The translations under genes and the position numbers were made by a program. From Salirhabdus salicampi (lineage in GTDB: Bacteria; Bacillota; Bacilli; Bacillales; Alkalibacillaceae), in assembly GCF_024259515.1 (NCBI RefSeq), contig NZ_JANBWE010000001.1, forward strand, positions 1,078,010 through 1,142,009: DNA of 64,000 nucleotides. The letters run 5' to 3'. Under the pieces are notes generated by a model, which had not been told where the DNA came from, did no database searches, and saw nothing but the letters and a program-made list of their open reading frames with translations. Below, in pieces: positions 18,283-27,361 of this stretch. How positions within the stretch are numbered: position 1 is the first letter of the stretch; each line of letters starts with the position of its first letter.

Positions 18283-19329
18283 ATGAGGATAAAAAATATC
18301 TTTAGTACTTTATTAATTGTTGTGATGATGTTTACTTTAGCAGGTTGTAATACGGCAGATGAAACGGGAAATAACGCTAATGGGAGTGGGAAAAATAATT
18401 CCGATACCATTAATATAAAACTTGCTGGTCAATCTCCTGAAGATCACCCAAGTACCCAGGCATTATATGATTTTGCAGAAAAAGTTAATGAAAAAACTGA
18501 TGGAAGAGTGAAAATAAAAGTTTACCCAGCAAACCAGCTTGGTGATTATACAACTGTATTTGAAGAAGTGGGAAGAGGCACAATTGAAATGGCTTTAATA
18601 GGACTTCCTGGGAATCAGGATAAACGTTTAGAGTTAATATTCACTCCATATATGGTATCTAGTTATGAAGGAATAGAAGAACGTTATGGACCAGATTCTT
18701 ATGTTTTTAATAAAATTCAAGAAATCACTGACGAACTGGGGGTTAAACTACTAGCATTCCATGCAAATGGTTTCGGAGGTGTAGGTACTTCAAAGGAAAT
18801 CAATAATCTATTAGATTTAGGAAGTGATAAAGATATATTATTACGAACTGCTCCTTTGGACGTTTTCCAACAGCCTATGAAGGATATTGGATTTAGAACC
18901 GTTACCATTCCTTTTGCTGATTTATATACTGCATTGCAGACAGGTTCAGCAGATGGATGGGCGGGTGGCGAACCTTCTCTTAATTACTTTGGTTTCCGTG
19001 ATGTAATAAATTATTTCTATCAAACTAACGATTTCTTTAATGCAGACTCCTTTCTAATTAACTCAGAAGTATATGAATCATTCAGTGAGGAAGACCGGTT
19101 AGTCATAAATGAAGCTGCAACGGAACTTATGAATAATAGCTTTGAAACCGCTAAAAATTATGATGAAAAATATCGTAATTTGTTAGAGGAAAAAGGAATT
19201 GAAGTAATTGAGTTTAGCGAGGAAGAACTTGATCAAATTGCTGAATTTGTTCGTGAGAATACGTGGCCAAAACTTGAGGATTCTTTAGGAGATGGCATCA
19301 TCGATTCTTTAACAAAAGAGTTAAAATAA
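18283..19329 (+). CDS. TRAP transporter substrate-binding lipoprotein DctP-type, 348 aa
   Basis: Extracytoplasmic solute receptor for a TRAP transporter. The N-terminal lipoprotein signal has lipobox LAGC (Cys about residue 21) followed by a Gly/Asn/Ser-rich linker. The DctP fold is shown by IKLAGQSPEDHPSTQALYDFAEKV and the signature region ADLYTALQTGSADGWAGGEPS. It binds an organic acid outside the membrane and delivers it to DctQM encoded downstream. A strong hairpin separates it from the permease genes, which would raise receptor levels over permease levels. AGAGGGAGAGGAAAT gives the ribosome binding site. Confidence 0.92.
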   Translation: MRIKNIFSTLLIVVMMFTLAGCNTADETGNNANGSGKNNSDTINIKLAGQSPEDHPSTQALYDFAEKVNEKTDGRVKIKVYPANQLGDYTTVFEEVGRGTIEMALIGLPGNQDKRLELIFTPYMVSSYEGIEERYGPDSYVFNKIQEITDELGVKLLAFHANGFGGVGTSKEINNLLDLGSDKDILLRTAPLDVFQQPMKDIGFRTVTIPFADLYTALQTGSADGWAGGEPSLNYFGFRDVINYFYQTNDFFNADSFLINSEVYESFSEEDRLVINEAATELMNNSFETAKNYDEKYRNLLEEKGIEVIEFSEEELDQIAEFVRENTWPKLEDSLGDGIIDSLTKELK

Positions 19330-19364
19330 TAAATAATTAGTATCTTTTTTAACTGTTCTGAATA

Positions 19365-19414
19365 GAGCCCCAACTTTTGGTTCCTAGTATTAATAATCAA
19401 AAGATTTGGGGCTC
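19365..19414 (+). terminator. intercistronic hairpin / partial terminator
   Basis: GAGCCCCAACTTTTG pairs with CAAAAGATTTGGGGCTC around a 19-base loop. It lies between dctP and dctQ. No T-run follows, so it may stabilise the dctP mRNA or reduce read-through. Confidence 0.75.
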
Positions 19415-19481
19415 ATTAAGAATGGTAACAAAAAGCAACATCGCTCTAATTTTTTATTCTATGGAATAAGGGGGCTTTGGA

Positions 19482-19961
19482 TTGAAATTATTAATTAATC
19501 TTCAAAAGAAAATCATTTTTATAACAAGTGTCATGATTATTTTTGGTTTAACTTTATCTGTAGTATTACGTTATATACTAAAATTAGATTTATTTGCTAT
19601 AGAAGAGTTGTTAATTATTCCAACATTTTTACTATATTTTATAGGTGCTGCGCAAGGAAGTTATGAAGACAGTCATATATCAGCAGATATGACGGAAATA
19701 TATGTAAAAAACAATACTATAAGGCGCTTAATCCAATTGTTTATAGCCGTAATTACATTAATCACATGCTTGATAATCACTTACTGGAATGCAGAATACT
19801 TAAGTTGGAGTTTTAGTCATGGAGGTAAGACTCAGGGGTGGGGTATTCCTATGTATGTCCCTCACGGAACGGTGTTATTAGGATTCATACTGATGACACT
19901 ATATTCTAGTATTCATTTATACATAAAGGCTAAATCGGTAGTAGAAGTATTCAAAAAGTGA
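19482..19961 (+). CDS. TRAP transporter small permease DctQ-type, 159 aa
   Basis: Four-helix small membrane subunit (helices about residues 13-30, 37-56, 82-102 and 125-145). The conserved TRAP Q pattern RYILKLDLFAIEELLIIPTFLLYFIGAA includes the E-E typical of the family. It forms the membrane domain together with DctM. TTG start supported by AAGGGGGC upstream. It ends 20 bp before dctM. Confidence 0.88.
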   Translation: MKLLINLQKKIIFITSVMIIFGLTLSVVLRYILKLDLFAIEELLIIPTFLLYFIGAAQGSYEDSHISADMTEIYVKNNTIRRLIQLFIAVITLITCLIITYWNAEYLSWSFSHGGKTQGWGIPMYVPHGTVLLGFILMTLYSSIHLYIKAKSVVEVFKK

Positions 19962-19981
19962 GATGAGTTGGGAGGTTAATT

Positions 19982-21295
19982 ATGTCATTGTTAGTTGCGC
20001 TAGTAATATTAGTGGGATTGTTAGTTATAGGGGTTCCTGTACCAATCGTTTTTTTAACTACAGTTATATATTTCATTTTTACACAAGGATATGATCCAAG
20101 TTTCTTAGTTCCTTATGGATTTAGTCAACTTAATAATACCGTATTATTAGCGGTTCCACTCTTTATTATTGCTGGGTCTATTATGAGTTATGGTGGAATT
20201 GGGAAAAGAATAGTTGAATTTGCTCAAATTTTTGTGGGAAGAGTTAAAGGCGGTTTAGGTTTTGTTACGGTTATTGCTTGTGCAATCTTTGGTGCTATAT
20301 CTGGCAGTGCAGCTGCTGCACTTACTACTGTTGGAGCTATTATGTTTCCTCGATTAAGAGAAGTTGGTTATTCAAAAGGCTTTGCGGCTTCATTGATTAC
20401 AAGTTCTTCTATACTCGGTCTATTAGTCCCACCAAGTGCGATAATGATTTTATATGCTTGGGTCGGTAACCAATCCGTTTTAGCAAGTTTTTTGGCTACG
20501 TTGGGACCAGGTATTATACTAATGTTATTAATGAGTATTATTAACTACTTTTATATGAGTAAAGAAGAAGAAAAAGTATTATCTATTGTTAGAGTGGGCA
20601 GTAATACACCAACTCCCCCTACAAGTAAGAATTCAAGAAAAATTATTATTACAGCTATTCCAGGATTATTAATGCCAATTATAATTTTGGGTGGTATATA
20701 TGGAGGGATCATGACTCCAACCGAAGCAGCTGCAATTTCTGCTGTTTATGCAATTCCTGTTGGCCTCTGGGTATATAAAGAACTTGATAAAAAGAGTCTT
20801 TATTATGCTTTAATTAAAGCTGGAACGACAACAGGGGTTCTTATGGTCATGCTTTACTCAATAATGATTCTTAGTCGAATAATTGTTATGGAAGATGTAC
20901 CAAGTAAATTAACTCAATTTTTATTATCAATAACAGATAACACAGTTGTTTTATTGCTGATGATAAATTTATTTCTTATATTAGTTGGAATGATTATGGA
21001 TGATGTTAGTGCTGTTTTAATTTCAACGCCCATTTTACTCCCGGTGGTTGTGAATTTAGGGATAGATCCAATTCATTTTGCAGGTATTATAGGTGTCAAT
21101 ATAGGGGTAGGTTTACTTACACCTCCTACTGCACCATTACTTTATTTAGGGAGCCGAACGAGTGATGTACGAGTAAATGAAATGCTTGGACCAACGTTCC
21201 TCCTTTTACTATTTGCATGGATACCAACACTACTTTTAACAACGTATATACCTGAAATCTCGTTATTTTTACCACGATTATTATTAGGGAATTAA
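19982..21295 (+). CDS. TRAP transporter large permease DctM-type, 437 aa
   Basis: Multi-spanning ion-coupled permease subunit with the classical motifs AIFGAISGSAAAALTTVGAIMFP (about residues 101-123), LGLLVPPSAIMILYAW (~145-160), MTPTEAAAISAVYA, and the C-terminal GVGLLTPPTAP. Imports the substrate captured by the DctP lipoprotein using Na+ or H+. GGGAGGTTAATT precedes the ATG. It is followed by the RpiR regulator. Confidence 0.92.
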   Translation: MSLLVALVILVGLLVIGVPVPIVFLTTVIYFIFTQGYDPSFLVPYGFSQLNNTVLLAVPLFIIAGSIMSYGGIGKRIVEFAQIFVGRVKGGLGFVTVIACAIFGAISGSAAAALTTVGAIMFPRLREVGYSKGFAASLITSSSILGLLVPPSAIMILYAWVGNQSVLASFLATLGPGIILMLLMSIINYFYMSKEEEKVLSIVRVGSNTPTPPTSKNSRKIIITAIPGLLMPIIILGGIYGGIMTPTEAAAISAVYAIPVGLWVYKELDKKSLYYALIKAGTTTGVLMVMLYSIMILSRIIVMEDVPSKLTQFLLSITDNTVVLLLMINLFLILVGMIMDDVSAVLISTPILLPVVVNLGIDPIHFAGIIGVNIGVGLLTPPTAPLLYLGSRTSDVRVNEMLGPTFLLLLFAWIPTLLLTTYIPEISLFLPRLLLGN

Positions 21296-21436
21296 TATTC
21301 GTAATCATCTATGTTAGCTAGCAAAGGTCTATGTTATGATTAAGAAAGGGGAAAATGTACTAATAAACCCTATAGAAGGCTACTAAATAATCATCAAATA
21401 TTTTTTACAATTCTTGAAGATTGAAGGCGGTTTTTT

Positions 21437-22306
21437 ATGAATCTATTAAATCAAACCAAAACAATCAAAAAAATAGTAGATATTAAAGATACATTACCGA
21501 AAAAGCAAAGACAGTTATGTGATTATATTCTTAAACATCATCAGTCAATAGGATTGATAACAGTTAAGGAGCTTGCAAGTAATGCCAATGTTGGCATATC
21601 AACTGTGATGCGTACTTTAAATAGTTTAGGTTATGAGCACTTTAATGATTTTCGAAAAGATATCCACGATGAATCGATTCCTTTTGTCTCAAAATGGACT
21701 TTAAAGAAGTCTTTAACAGAAATTGAAAAGCAAGAAGTTCAAAATTCAGGTTTATTGCAAACTTGGGATGAATCAGTTGAGTTACTTAACAAATCATTAG
21801 ATACAGAGTTAGTAGAAAACTTTGGGAAAACAATCGATCTTATTATCAATTCAAGTTTTATTAACATTCTAGGTACTCGACCGTATAAAGCAACCGCATT
21901 ATATATGGAACAGCTGCTAGGTGAATTCTTTTCAAAGATTAGACAATTAAGCCATGATACTGAAACAATGTATGATAGGATTTTGCAATTTGAAGTAAAT
22001 GAAGTTTTAGTCGTCTTTGCGTTTGAGCCTTACACAAATCGAGTGATAGAAGCGGTTAAGCTTACCCATGAACTAGGAAATAAAATTATATTGATAACAG
22101 ACCATATTTCATGTCCAGTTATTTCATATGCCTCTGTAACTTTAAGAGTTGAAGTCAGTAAGGAACAGTTTTCTGTTATTCCGATTATTGCATTAATTGA
22201 AGCAATAGTAATTGAGGTAGGTAAGCAGTCCTCAAAAGATTCGATTAAAAAATTGAAAAGGCTTGAAAAAACACTCATAGATAAGAATGTAATATACTCT
22301 TATTAA
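21437..22306 (+). CDS. RpiR/MurR family transcriptional regulator, 289 aa
   Basis: N-terminal RpiR helix-turn-helix (LPKKQRQLCDYILKHHQSIG, then VKELASNANVGISTVMRTLNSLGYEHFNDF, residues ~20-75) and a C-terminal SIS sugar-phosphate-binding-like domain (INILGTRPYKATALYMEQLL, and VLVVFAFEPYTNRVIEAVKLTHELGNKIILITDH). It is likely the local regulator of the TRAP and catabolic genes, sensing a pathway intermediate. Possible targets are the palindrome at 15218-15241 or the promoter before dctP, by inference only. Confidence 0.9.
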   Translation: MNLLNQTKTIKKIVDIKDTLPKKQRQLCDYILKHHQSIGLITVKELASNANVGISTVMRTLNSLGYEHFNDFRKDIHDESIPFVSKWTLKKSLTEIEKQEVQNSGLLQTWDESVELLNKSLDTELVENFGKTIDLIINSSFINILGTRPYKATALYMEQLLGEFFSKIRQLSHDTETMYDRILQFEVNEVLVVFAFEPYTNRVIEAVKLTHELGNKIILITDHISCPVISYASVTLRVEVSKEQFSVIPIIALIEAIVIEVGKQSSKDSIKKLKRLEKTLIDKNVIYSY

Positions 22307-22349
22307 AACAAGGTAAACTAAACAGCGCTGTTTGGTTTACCTTGTTTTT
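22306..22349 (+). terminator. intrinsic terminator
   Basis: AAACAAGGTAAAC ... GTTTACCTTGTTTTT, a long stem with T-run directly at the RpiR stop codon. Confidence 0.93.
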
Positions 22350-22508
22350 ATTCATACAATAGATAAGATCGCTCTAATCAAATTATGATACTACATAAGA
22401 ATGGTTGTTAGTTGAATAATTTTTAATATTGGGAAGTAGAACTGAGTCAACAACTCAAAAGTATTATTATGAATAATACGTGATCCCAGTTAAAGAAGGG
22501 AAGAGATT

Positions 22509-23708
22509 ATGAGTTTAAGGAAGAAAGGTAGTTTGTTTATAGGAATAAGTACGTTAACGTTATTACTAACACTTTATTTAACGTTATGGCCCGTACCCAT
22601 TGAGCCTGTTTACTGGGATGCTCCACAGTCAAACGGATATACAAGTCCGCACAACGTAAATTATATACTGGCAGATATGAAATTTATTGAACTAAACAAT
22701 TACAACAAACCAGAACATATTGTGTATCGAGATAATTGGTTATATGCCGCGATGAAGGGTGGAATAATTATTCGAGTTCGCCCTGATGGTACAGAAAGTG
22801 AAGTCGTAGTAAATACAGGGGGACGTCCACTTGGATTTGATTTCGATTCGAAAGGAGCACTTCTCATTGCCGATCCTTTATATGGAGATCACGGTGGATT
22901 GCTCAAAGTGACGGATGTCGATGGAGGAGGAGAGATTAAGCTCCTAACAGATTCTGCTGAAGGGTATCCCATTCATTTTGCTGACGCTGTAGTAGTCTCC
23001 AAAAGCGGTATGATTTATTTTACAGATGCCTCATTAATAAAGGCAAAAGAAATTGGTGATGTTGGTAAAGCTGGTGAACTTGACATATTAGCAAATAGCA
23101 GTACGGGCAGGGTATTGGAATACAATCCTAAAACACAACAGACACGAATATTAATGAATAACTTAAGCTTTGCAAATGGAATTGCTTTAACTGAAGATGA
23201 ACAGTACTTATTAATAAACGAAACAGGAAAATATCGGGTTTGGAAATTGGACGTAACTGCAGAAAACATTAGTGCATTGGAGCCGAACAAATCTGCACAA
23301 ATCATAATTGATAATCTACCAGGACTACCTGATAACATAATGAAAGGGAATGTTGGAAGATATTGGATCGGATTAGTTTATCCTCGAAACGACTTTTTGG
23401 ACTATAGTGCAAACAAACCTTGGCTTCGTTCTATAGCAATGCGCCTACCAAACTTTCTCTTGCCTAAAGGCAATGGATATACTCATGTTATATCGATTAA
23501 TGAGTCAGGTGATATTGTAGCTGATTTACAAGATCCAAATAGCACATATACACATATAACAGGTGCAACTGAATCAGACGATAAGTTGTTCTTCCACCAT
23601 TTAAATAATACGACCACAATTGGTTGGATCAATTTACATCAACAAAAATATCTGGAATATGAACCAAAATTGTCCAAATATTTAAATTCTGAGATACCTG
23701 TGCAGTAA
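22509..23708 (+). CDS. SMP-30/gluconolactonase/strictosidine synthase-like protein, 399 aa
   Basis: Six-bladed propeller hydrolase-like protein anchored by one N-terminal membrane helix (residues ~8-28). Family signatures: RPLGFDFDSKGALLIADPLYG, MIYFTDAS, GRVLEYNPKTQQTRILMNNL followed by FANGIALTEDEQYLLINET, and LPGLPDNIMKGNVGRYWIGL. These match the strictosidine-synthase/APMAP group. Members are lactonases or arylesterases. The anchor suggests an extracytoplasmic site, unlike a cytosolic sugar lactonase. It has its own ribosome binding site after the RpiR terminator, so linkage to the catabolic cluster is only suggestive. Confidence 0.85.
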   Translation: MSLRKKGSLFIGISTLTLLLTLYLTLWPVPIEPVYWDAPQSNGYTSPHNVNYILADMKFIELNNYNKPEHIVYRDNWLYAAMKGGIIIRVRPDGTESEVVVNTGGRPLGFDFDSKGALLIADPLYGDHGGLLKVTDVDGGGEIKLLTDSAEGYPIHFADAVVVSKSGMIYFTDASLIKAKEIGDVGKAGELDILANSSTGRVLEYNPKTQQTRILMNNLSFANGIALTEDEQYLLINETGKYRVWKLDVTAENISALEPNKSAQIIIDNLPGLPDNIMKGNVGRYWIGLVYPRNDFLDYSANKPWLRSIAMRLPNFLLPKGNGYTHVISINESGDIVADLQDPNSTYTHITGATESDDKLFFHHLNNTTTIGWINLHQQKYLEYEPKLSKYLNSEIPVQ

Positions 23709-23822
23709 TGTTTAAAACTAGGTACAGGTATTCTTTTCTGACGGTAACGAGCTGGTTACTATACTGAAGGATGAAATAATACTAGAAGGGTTAATGCTTT
23801 TTTTGTTGAAGTTATTGTAACG

Positions 23823-23954
23823 GTAGGACAAAAAGTAAAAGTAACAGTAATTAAAAATTATGATGAAGACTCTTGAGATGTGAATAAGGTGATATTTAAA
23901 CTGGAAGACATAACTAACACGGCAAATATCAATCAACTAATTTTAAAAAGCTAA
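23823..23954 (+). pseudogene. remnant of a DUF3221-like lipoprotein gene
   Basis: Reading VGQKVKVTVIKNYDEDS, stop, DVNKVIFKLEDI in one frame closely matches the C-terminus of the intact gene at 41508-41843 (VGQEVKVSVINNYDEDVWDLDRLKFEIE). The first two thirds are absent and a TGA interrupts the frame. A decayed paralogue preceded by the same repeat type. Confidence 0.7.
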
Positions 23955-24020
23955 AATAAAAAATCCATTGATGATTGAAATTTATTGGGGTTAAGTCTTA
24001 TAGTATTCGGTCGACTTAAT

Positions 24021-24200
24021 GTGGTTGATGGTCATTCAGACACAGAAGGTTTTGATGACTTAATTATATTTACTGATCTACTACTAACCATTGTATATTT
24101 AGTGGGAAAATTGAAAATTATCATTATCGAGGGCATTAATTAAACAAGATTATTAACGATGCTTGTTGGAGTTCTTAGGAATCGATGTTAAAATTAAACT
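24021..24200 (+). pseudogene. unidentified coding remnant
   Basis: A frame reads VDGHSDTEGFDDLIIFTDLL and then TIVYLVGKLKIIIIEGIN before a stop. A second frame continues with NKIINDACWSS. The pattern looks like a frameshifted small gene. The family was not recognised. Confidence 0.4.
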
Positions 24201-24243
24201 TTCAGTTAATAAAACGAATTTAAAAGTAAGTAGGTGAAACAAC

Positions 24244-24621
24244 ATGATTGAAGTAAAAACATCTTCACTTAGTGATGGAGAATTAAATAGAGGGGTATTT
24301 GCTACATGTGATATCAAAAAAGGAGAGCTTTTACATAAAGCACCTGTTATTCCTTACCCCAACGACGAGCATCAATACATCGAGAAAACCATGCTCGCTG
24401 ATTACGCTTTTGAATATGGAGAAAATCACTCTGCAATACTTCTCGGTTATGGAATGTTATTTAACCATTCTTATGAACCTAATGCAAGATATGAGATTGA
24501 TTTTAATGATCACACATTTAATTTCTATGCTTACACAGATATAAAAACGGGTGATGAAGTACTCATCAATTATAACGGTAATGTTGATGACAAAGATCCA
24601 CTGTGGTTTAATCAGGATTAA
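24244..24621 (+). CDS. SET domain protein (lysine methyltransferase-like), 125 aa
   Basis: Compact SET domain: RGVFATCDIKKGELL (residues ~17-31), GYGMLFNHSYEPNARY with the NHS pseudoknot motif (~75-90), and TGDEVLINYNG (~108-118). SET proteins methylate protein lysines using SAM. Bacterial stand-alone members are poorly characterised, and no ribosomal substrate gene is nearby. AAGTAGGTGAAACAAC precedes the ATG. The size is typical for the minimal bacterial form. Confidence 0.88.
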   Translation: MIEVKTSSLSDGELNRGVFATCDIKKGELLHKAPVIPYPNDEHQYIEKTMLADYAFEYGENHSAILLGYGMLFNHSYEPNARYEIDFNDHTFNFYAYTDIKTGDEVLINYNGNVDDKDPLWFNQD

Positions 24622-24701
24622 TTTGTTTGTATAAATTTCTTAGATGCGTTTTTTACACTTATTATTTCTCCTATGTAGGACACATTCATAATATACCTAT
24701 A

Positions 24702-24745
24702 GTAACGGGCTAACCTTCAAGAAGAGGTTAGCTTTATTTGTTGCG
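24702..24745 (+). terminator. terminator, variant B of dispersed repeat
   Basis: TAACGGGCTAACCT ... AGGTTAGC then TTTATTTGTTG. The head (AACGGG) and tail (TTT..TTTGTTG) match the hairpins at 41843-41881 and 46705-46757 while the stems differ in sequence. Confidence 0.75.
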
Positions 24746-25078
24746 CAATAATATGGGGATTAAGGGGAAATTGTATCTACATAAAAATGAATGTCAAATG
24801 AACTAGATGAAAGTTATAAGATAAAAATCAACTTTCTTTTCCATCTATGTATATCTGCATGATTTACAGAAATATCCTGTTTCACCATCTATGATTTCTG
24901 ATTTATATAATTTGAGCTATAAATCATATGAAATTTAACTAGAATCTATCAAAAACATTTTCAGGTAAGCGCAGCTTTTAACATTTAAATAGAATGTTGA
25001 TACAGCAGTTCAATAGAGGTCATTCTAAACAACCAGGGGTAACTGTTACGTCCATATAACTTATATTTTGTCTTGGGA

Positions 25079-25117
25079 GTTATGTTCCTTAATATCAGAG
25101 AACATAACTTTTTTTAT
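25079..25117. repeat. dispersed hairpin GTTATGTTC/GAACATAAC
   Basis: CTTGGGAGTTATGTTC ... GAACATAACTTTTTTTATTAT. It recurs at 30454-30490, 37088-37125 and 47802-47838 with conserved flanks. Terminator-like, but not tied to one gene type. Confidence 0.75.
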
Positions 25118-25294
25118 TATGTCTATTACTCTGGAATTGTAAACGAACTATTTAGGATGTAACTTAGCAATGAATTATGACAATAGGAGATACAAGGTTA
25201 ACAACCGTTTTTAAAAAACACATACATTCTACACAATTATGAAATACAATAAAATTGATCGAAGTTGTCATAATACTCTAGTTGGAGGAAGACG

Positions 25295-26023
25295 ATGTAT
25301 CAGTTCTTTAGTGATATTAGTAATCTAATAAGCAATCCTTTTATAAACTTAGCTAACCAATGGGAGGGAATCCCACTACTTGCCGCCCTTTTCCTAGGGA
25401 TTGTAGGTGCTGTAGCTCCCTGCCAATTCACTAGTAATATTGGCGCAATGACATTGTATGGAAATCGATCATTACAAAAAGACATACCATGGACTAATAT
25501 TTGGCTATTTGTACTTGGAAAAGTTGTCGTTTTTTCCATATTGGGTTTGTTTGTATGGTTAATTGGCAGGGAATTCCACGCAAGCTTTACACAAATTATA
25601 CCAATCATGCGAAAAGCAATAGGACCAATAATCGTTTTAATAGGTATCTTTATGGTAGGATTTATTCGTATGCGTTGGACTTTTAACATTTGGAAAATTC
25701 CAGAGCGATACCTATCAGGTAGTAAAGTAGGAAGTTTTATATTAGGGGTTAGTTTTACATTGGCGTTTTGTCCGACTATGTTTATTTTATTTTTTATGAT
25801 GTTAATGCCGATTGTTCTTTCTACTTCTTATGGGGCTGTTCTACCACTGATCTTTGGCTTAGGGACATCCATCCCCTTTCTATCTGCGATTTTCCTTATT
25901 TGGTATTTTGATTTGGGTGGAAAGTTTATGAAGCAAAGTAAAAAGTTTGGGGAAATCGTCCATAAATTAGCTGGTTGGATATTAATTATTCTAGGGATCC
26001 TTGATACGATGACTTATTGGTAA
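25295..26023 (+). CDS. CcdA/DsbD-like or TauE/SafE-like transmembrane protein, 242 aa
   Basis: Six-helix membrane protein with a duplicated three-helix layout. The first unit carries GIVGAVAPCQFTSNIGAMTLYG (residues ~36-57) and the second has FTLAFCPTMFILFFMMLMP (~154-172). The Cys in APCQ and in FCPT is the CcdA/DsbD pattern, implying electron transfer across the membrane to extracytoplasmic thiols or metals. First gene of an apparent operon with the BNR protein and a two-component system. TTGGAGGAAGACG precedes the ATG. Confidence 0.8.
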   Translation: MYQFFSDISNLISNPFINLANQWEGIPLLAALFLGIVGAVAPCQFTSNIGAMTLYGNRSLQKDIPWTNIWLFVLGKVVVFSILGLFVWLIGREFHASFTQIIPIMRKAIGPIIVLIGIFMVGFIRMRWTFNIWKIPERYLSGSKVGSFILGVSFTLAFCPTMFILFFMMLMPIVLSTSYGAVLPLIFGLGTSIPFLSAIFLIWYFDLGGKFMKQSKKFGEIVHKLAGWILIILGILDTMTYW

Positions 26024-26116
26024 AACACATTAGTTAAATAACAAGGCGGATGGACTGACTTATAAGATTAGATTATGGTGAAAATGAATAAAACATAGAA
26101 ACTAATATACCTGGGA

Positions 26117-27337
26117 GTGAATCATGTAATTATGAAGAAATCATTATTTTTAAGTTTGATCCTATTTTTTATCCCGTTTAAAGTACAAGCACATGGTACA
26201 GAGGAAGAACATGCACAAGAGGTAGCAAACAACTATTGGGGTTACGGATTAATTGTTTCACTATTAATGCTCGTGATTTTTCTAGTCTTATTCTTGTTTA
26301 CGAAACAAAAAGCAAAAAAAGTTAGTCTGAAACATAAAGCGAATCGTGAAAAACATAAATTATGGATGAAAAGGGCAAACACTTATAAATGGATGATGTA
26401 CGGTTCTACTTTTATAACACTGCTGTTTCTAATTTTGACAAATGTTTTAAATAAACCTGGATATATAGCCAATGAATTAGACGGCATAACACCAAATGAC
26501 GGTAGTGTTGACACAGAAGAGAATATTACATTTACACATATTCATGGGCTTGGTTATTCCAATGATGGAGAAGAGGTTTACGTTCCGGCCCATGATGGTT
26601 TAAGAGTTTATAAAAATGGTCAGTGGAAAATTCATTCAGTAGGTGAAAGACATGATTACATGGGTTTCTCTATGTTTAAGGATGGTTTTTACAGTAGTGG
26701 TCACCCTGCAGCACGATCAAAGCTCGCCAATCCATTAGGGATTATAAGAAGTACAGATATGGGTAAAAATATTGAAACTCTTGATTTATATAGAGAAGTC
26801 GATTTTCACGGAATGACGGTTGGATATGAAACAGAGGATATCTATGTCTTTAATCCATCCAAAAATTCACGGATGGACCAACCCGGATTTTATTATTCAA
26901 CAGATCAGACAGAGACTTGGAATCAGGCCTCATTACAAGGAATGGAAGGACAAGCAACAGCTCTAGCAGCACATCCCACTGAATCTGGAATCGTGGCAAT
27001 CGGTACAAATCAAGGATTATACTTATCACGGAATTATGGGAATCATTTTGAAAAGTTAACGATATCGGATGCAGTAACAGCAGTTTCGTTTGATTTTCAG
27101 AATCATATATTAGTTGGTACGGAAAAAGGACAGCTTATTCGTCTCAATGTTTCAACTAATAAAGGAAATAAACTAAATATCCCTGATTTATCAGGTGATG
27201 TTATTACTTATGTTCAACAAAACCCTAGTAATAGCGAGGAGTTTGTGTTCGCTACGAGGAATAAAAATATTTACGTTTCAATGGATAATGGTGAAACTTG
27301 GAAACAAAGTGTTGATGAAGGAGTAGCACTACAATAA
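26117..27337 (+). CDS. F510_1955-type BNR/sialidase-fold glycosylhydrolase-like membrane protein
   Basis: N-terminal signal or anchor (KKSLFLSLILFFIPFKVQAHG), two membrane segments (about residues 40-62 and 92-112), then an extracytoplasmic BNR-repeat propeller: FTHIHGLGYSNDGEEVYVPAHDGL, VAIGTNQGLYLSRNYGNHF, and NIYVSMDNGETWKQSVDEG with the S-x-D-x-G-x-T-W Asp-box. Described Bacillaceae relatives are called F510_1955 glycosylhydrolases without a proven substrate. The start is ambiguous: GTG at 26117 lacks an upstream ribosome site and ATG at 26132 is 14 bases after GGGAG; I favour 26132 (401 aa). Confidence 0.75.
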   Translation: MNHVIMKKSLFLSLILFFIPFKVQAHGTEEEHAQEVANNYWGYGLIVSLLMLVIFLVLFLFTKQKAKKVSLKHKANREKHKLWMKRANTYKWMMYGSTFITLLFLILTNVLNKPGYIANELDGITPNDGSVDTEENITFTHIHGLGYSNDGEEVYVPAHDGLRVYKNGQWKIHSVGERHDYMGFSMFKDGFYSSGHPAARSKLANPLGIIRSTDMGKNIETLDLYREVDFHGMTVGYETEDIYVFNPSKNSRMDQPGFYYSTDQTETWNQASLQGMEGQATALAAHPTESGIVAIGTNQGLYLSRNYGNHFEKLTISDAVTAVSFDFQNHILVGTEKGQLIRLNVSTNKGNKLNIPDLSGDVITYVQQNPSNSEEFVFATRNKNIYVSMDNGETWKQSVDEGVALQ

Positions 27338-27361
27338 ATACAATCAAAAAGAGGGTTGTAT

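Larger units (their letters stand above)
23709..24243. other. degenerate region with gene fragments
   Basis: Holds a partial hairpin-type repeat (about 23785-23822: GAAGGGTTAATGC then TTTTTTTGTTGAAG), a decayed lipoprotein fragment (23823-23954) and a second coding remnant (about 24021-24200). Confidence 0.55.
24622..25294. other. intergenic region with repeats
   Basis: Contains a terminator of the dispersed AACGGG-stem type (24702-24745), a half copy of the CAGGTAAGCGCA element (24962-24973) and a GTTATGTTC/GAACATAAC hairpin (25079-25117). No gene was recognised. Confidence 0.6.
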
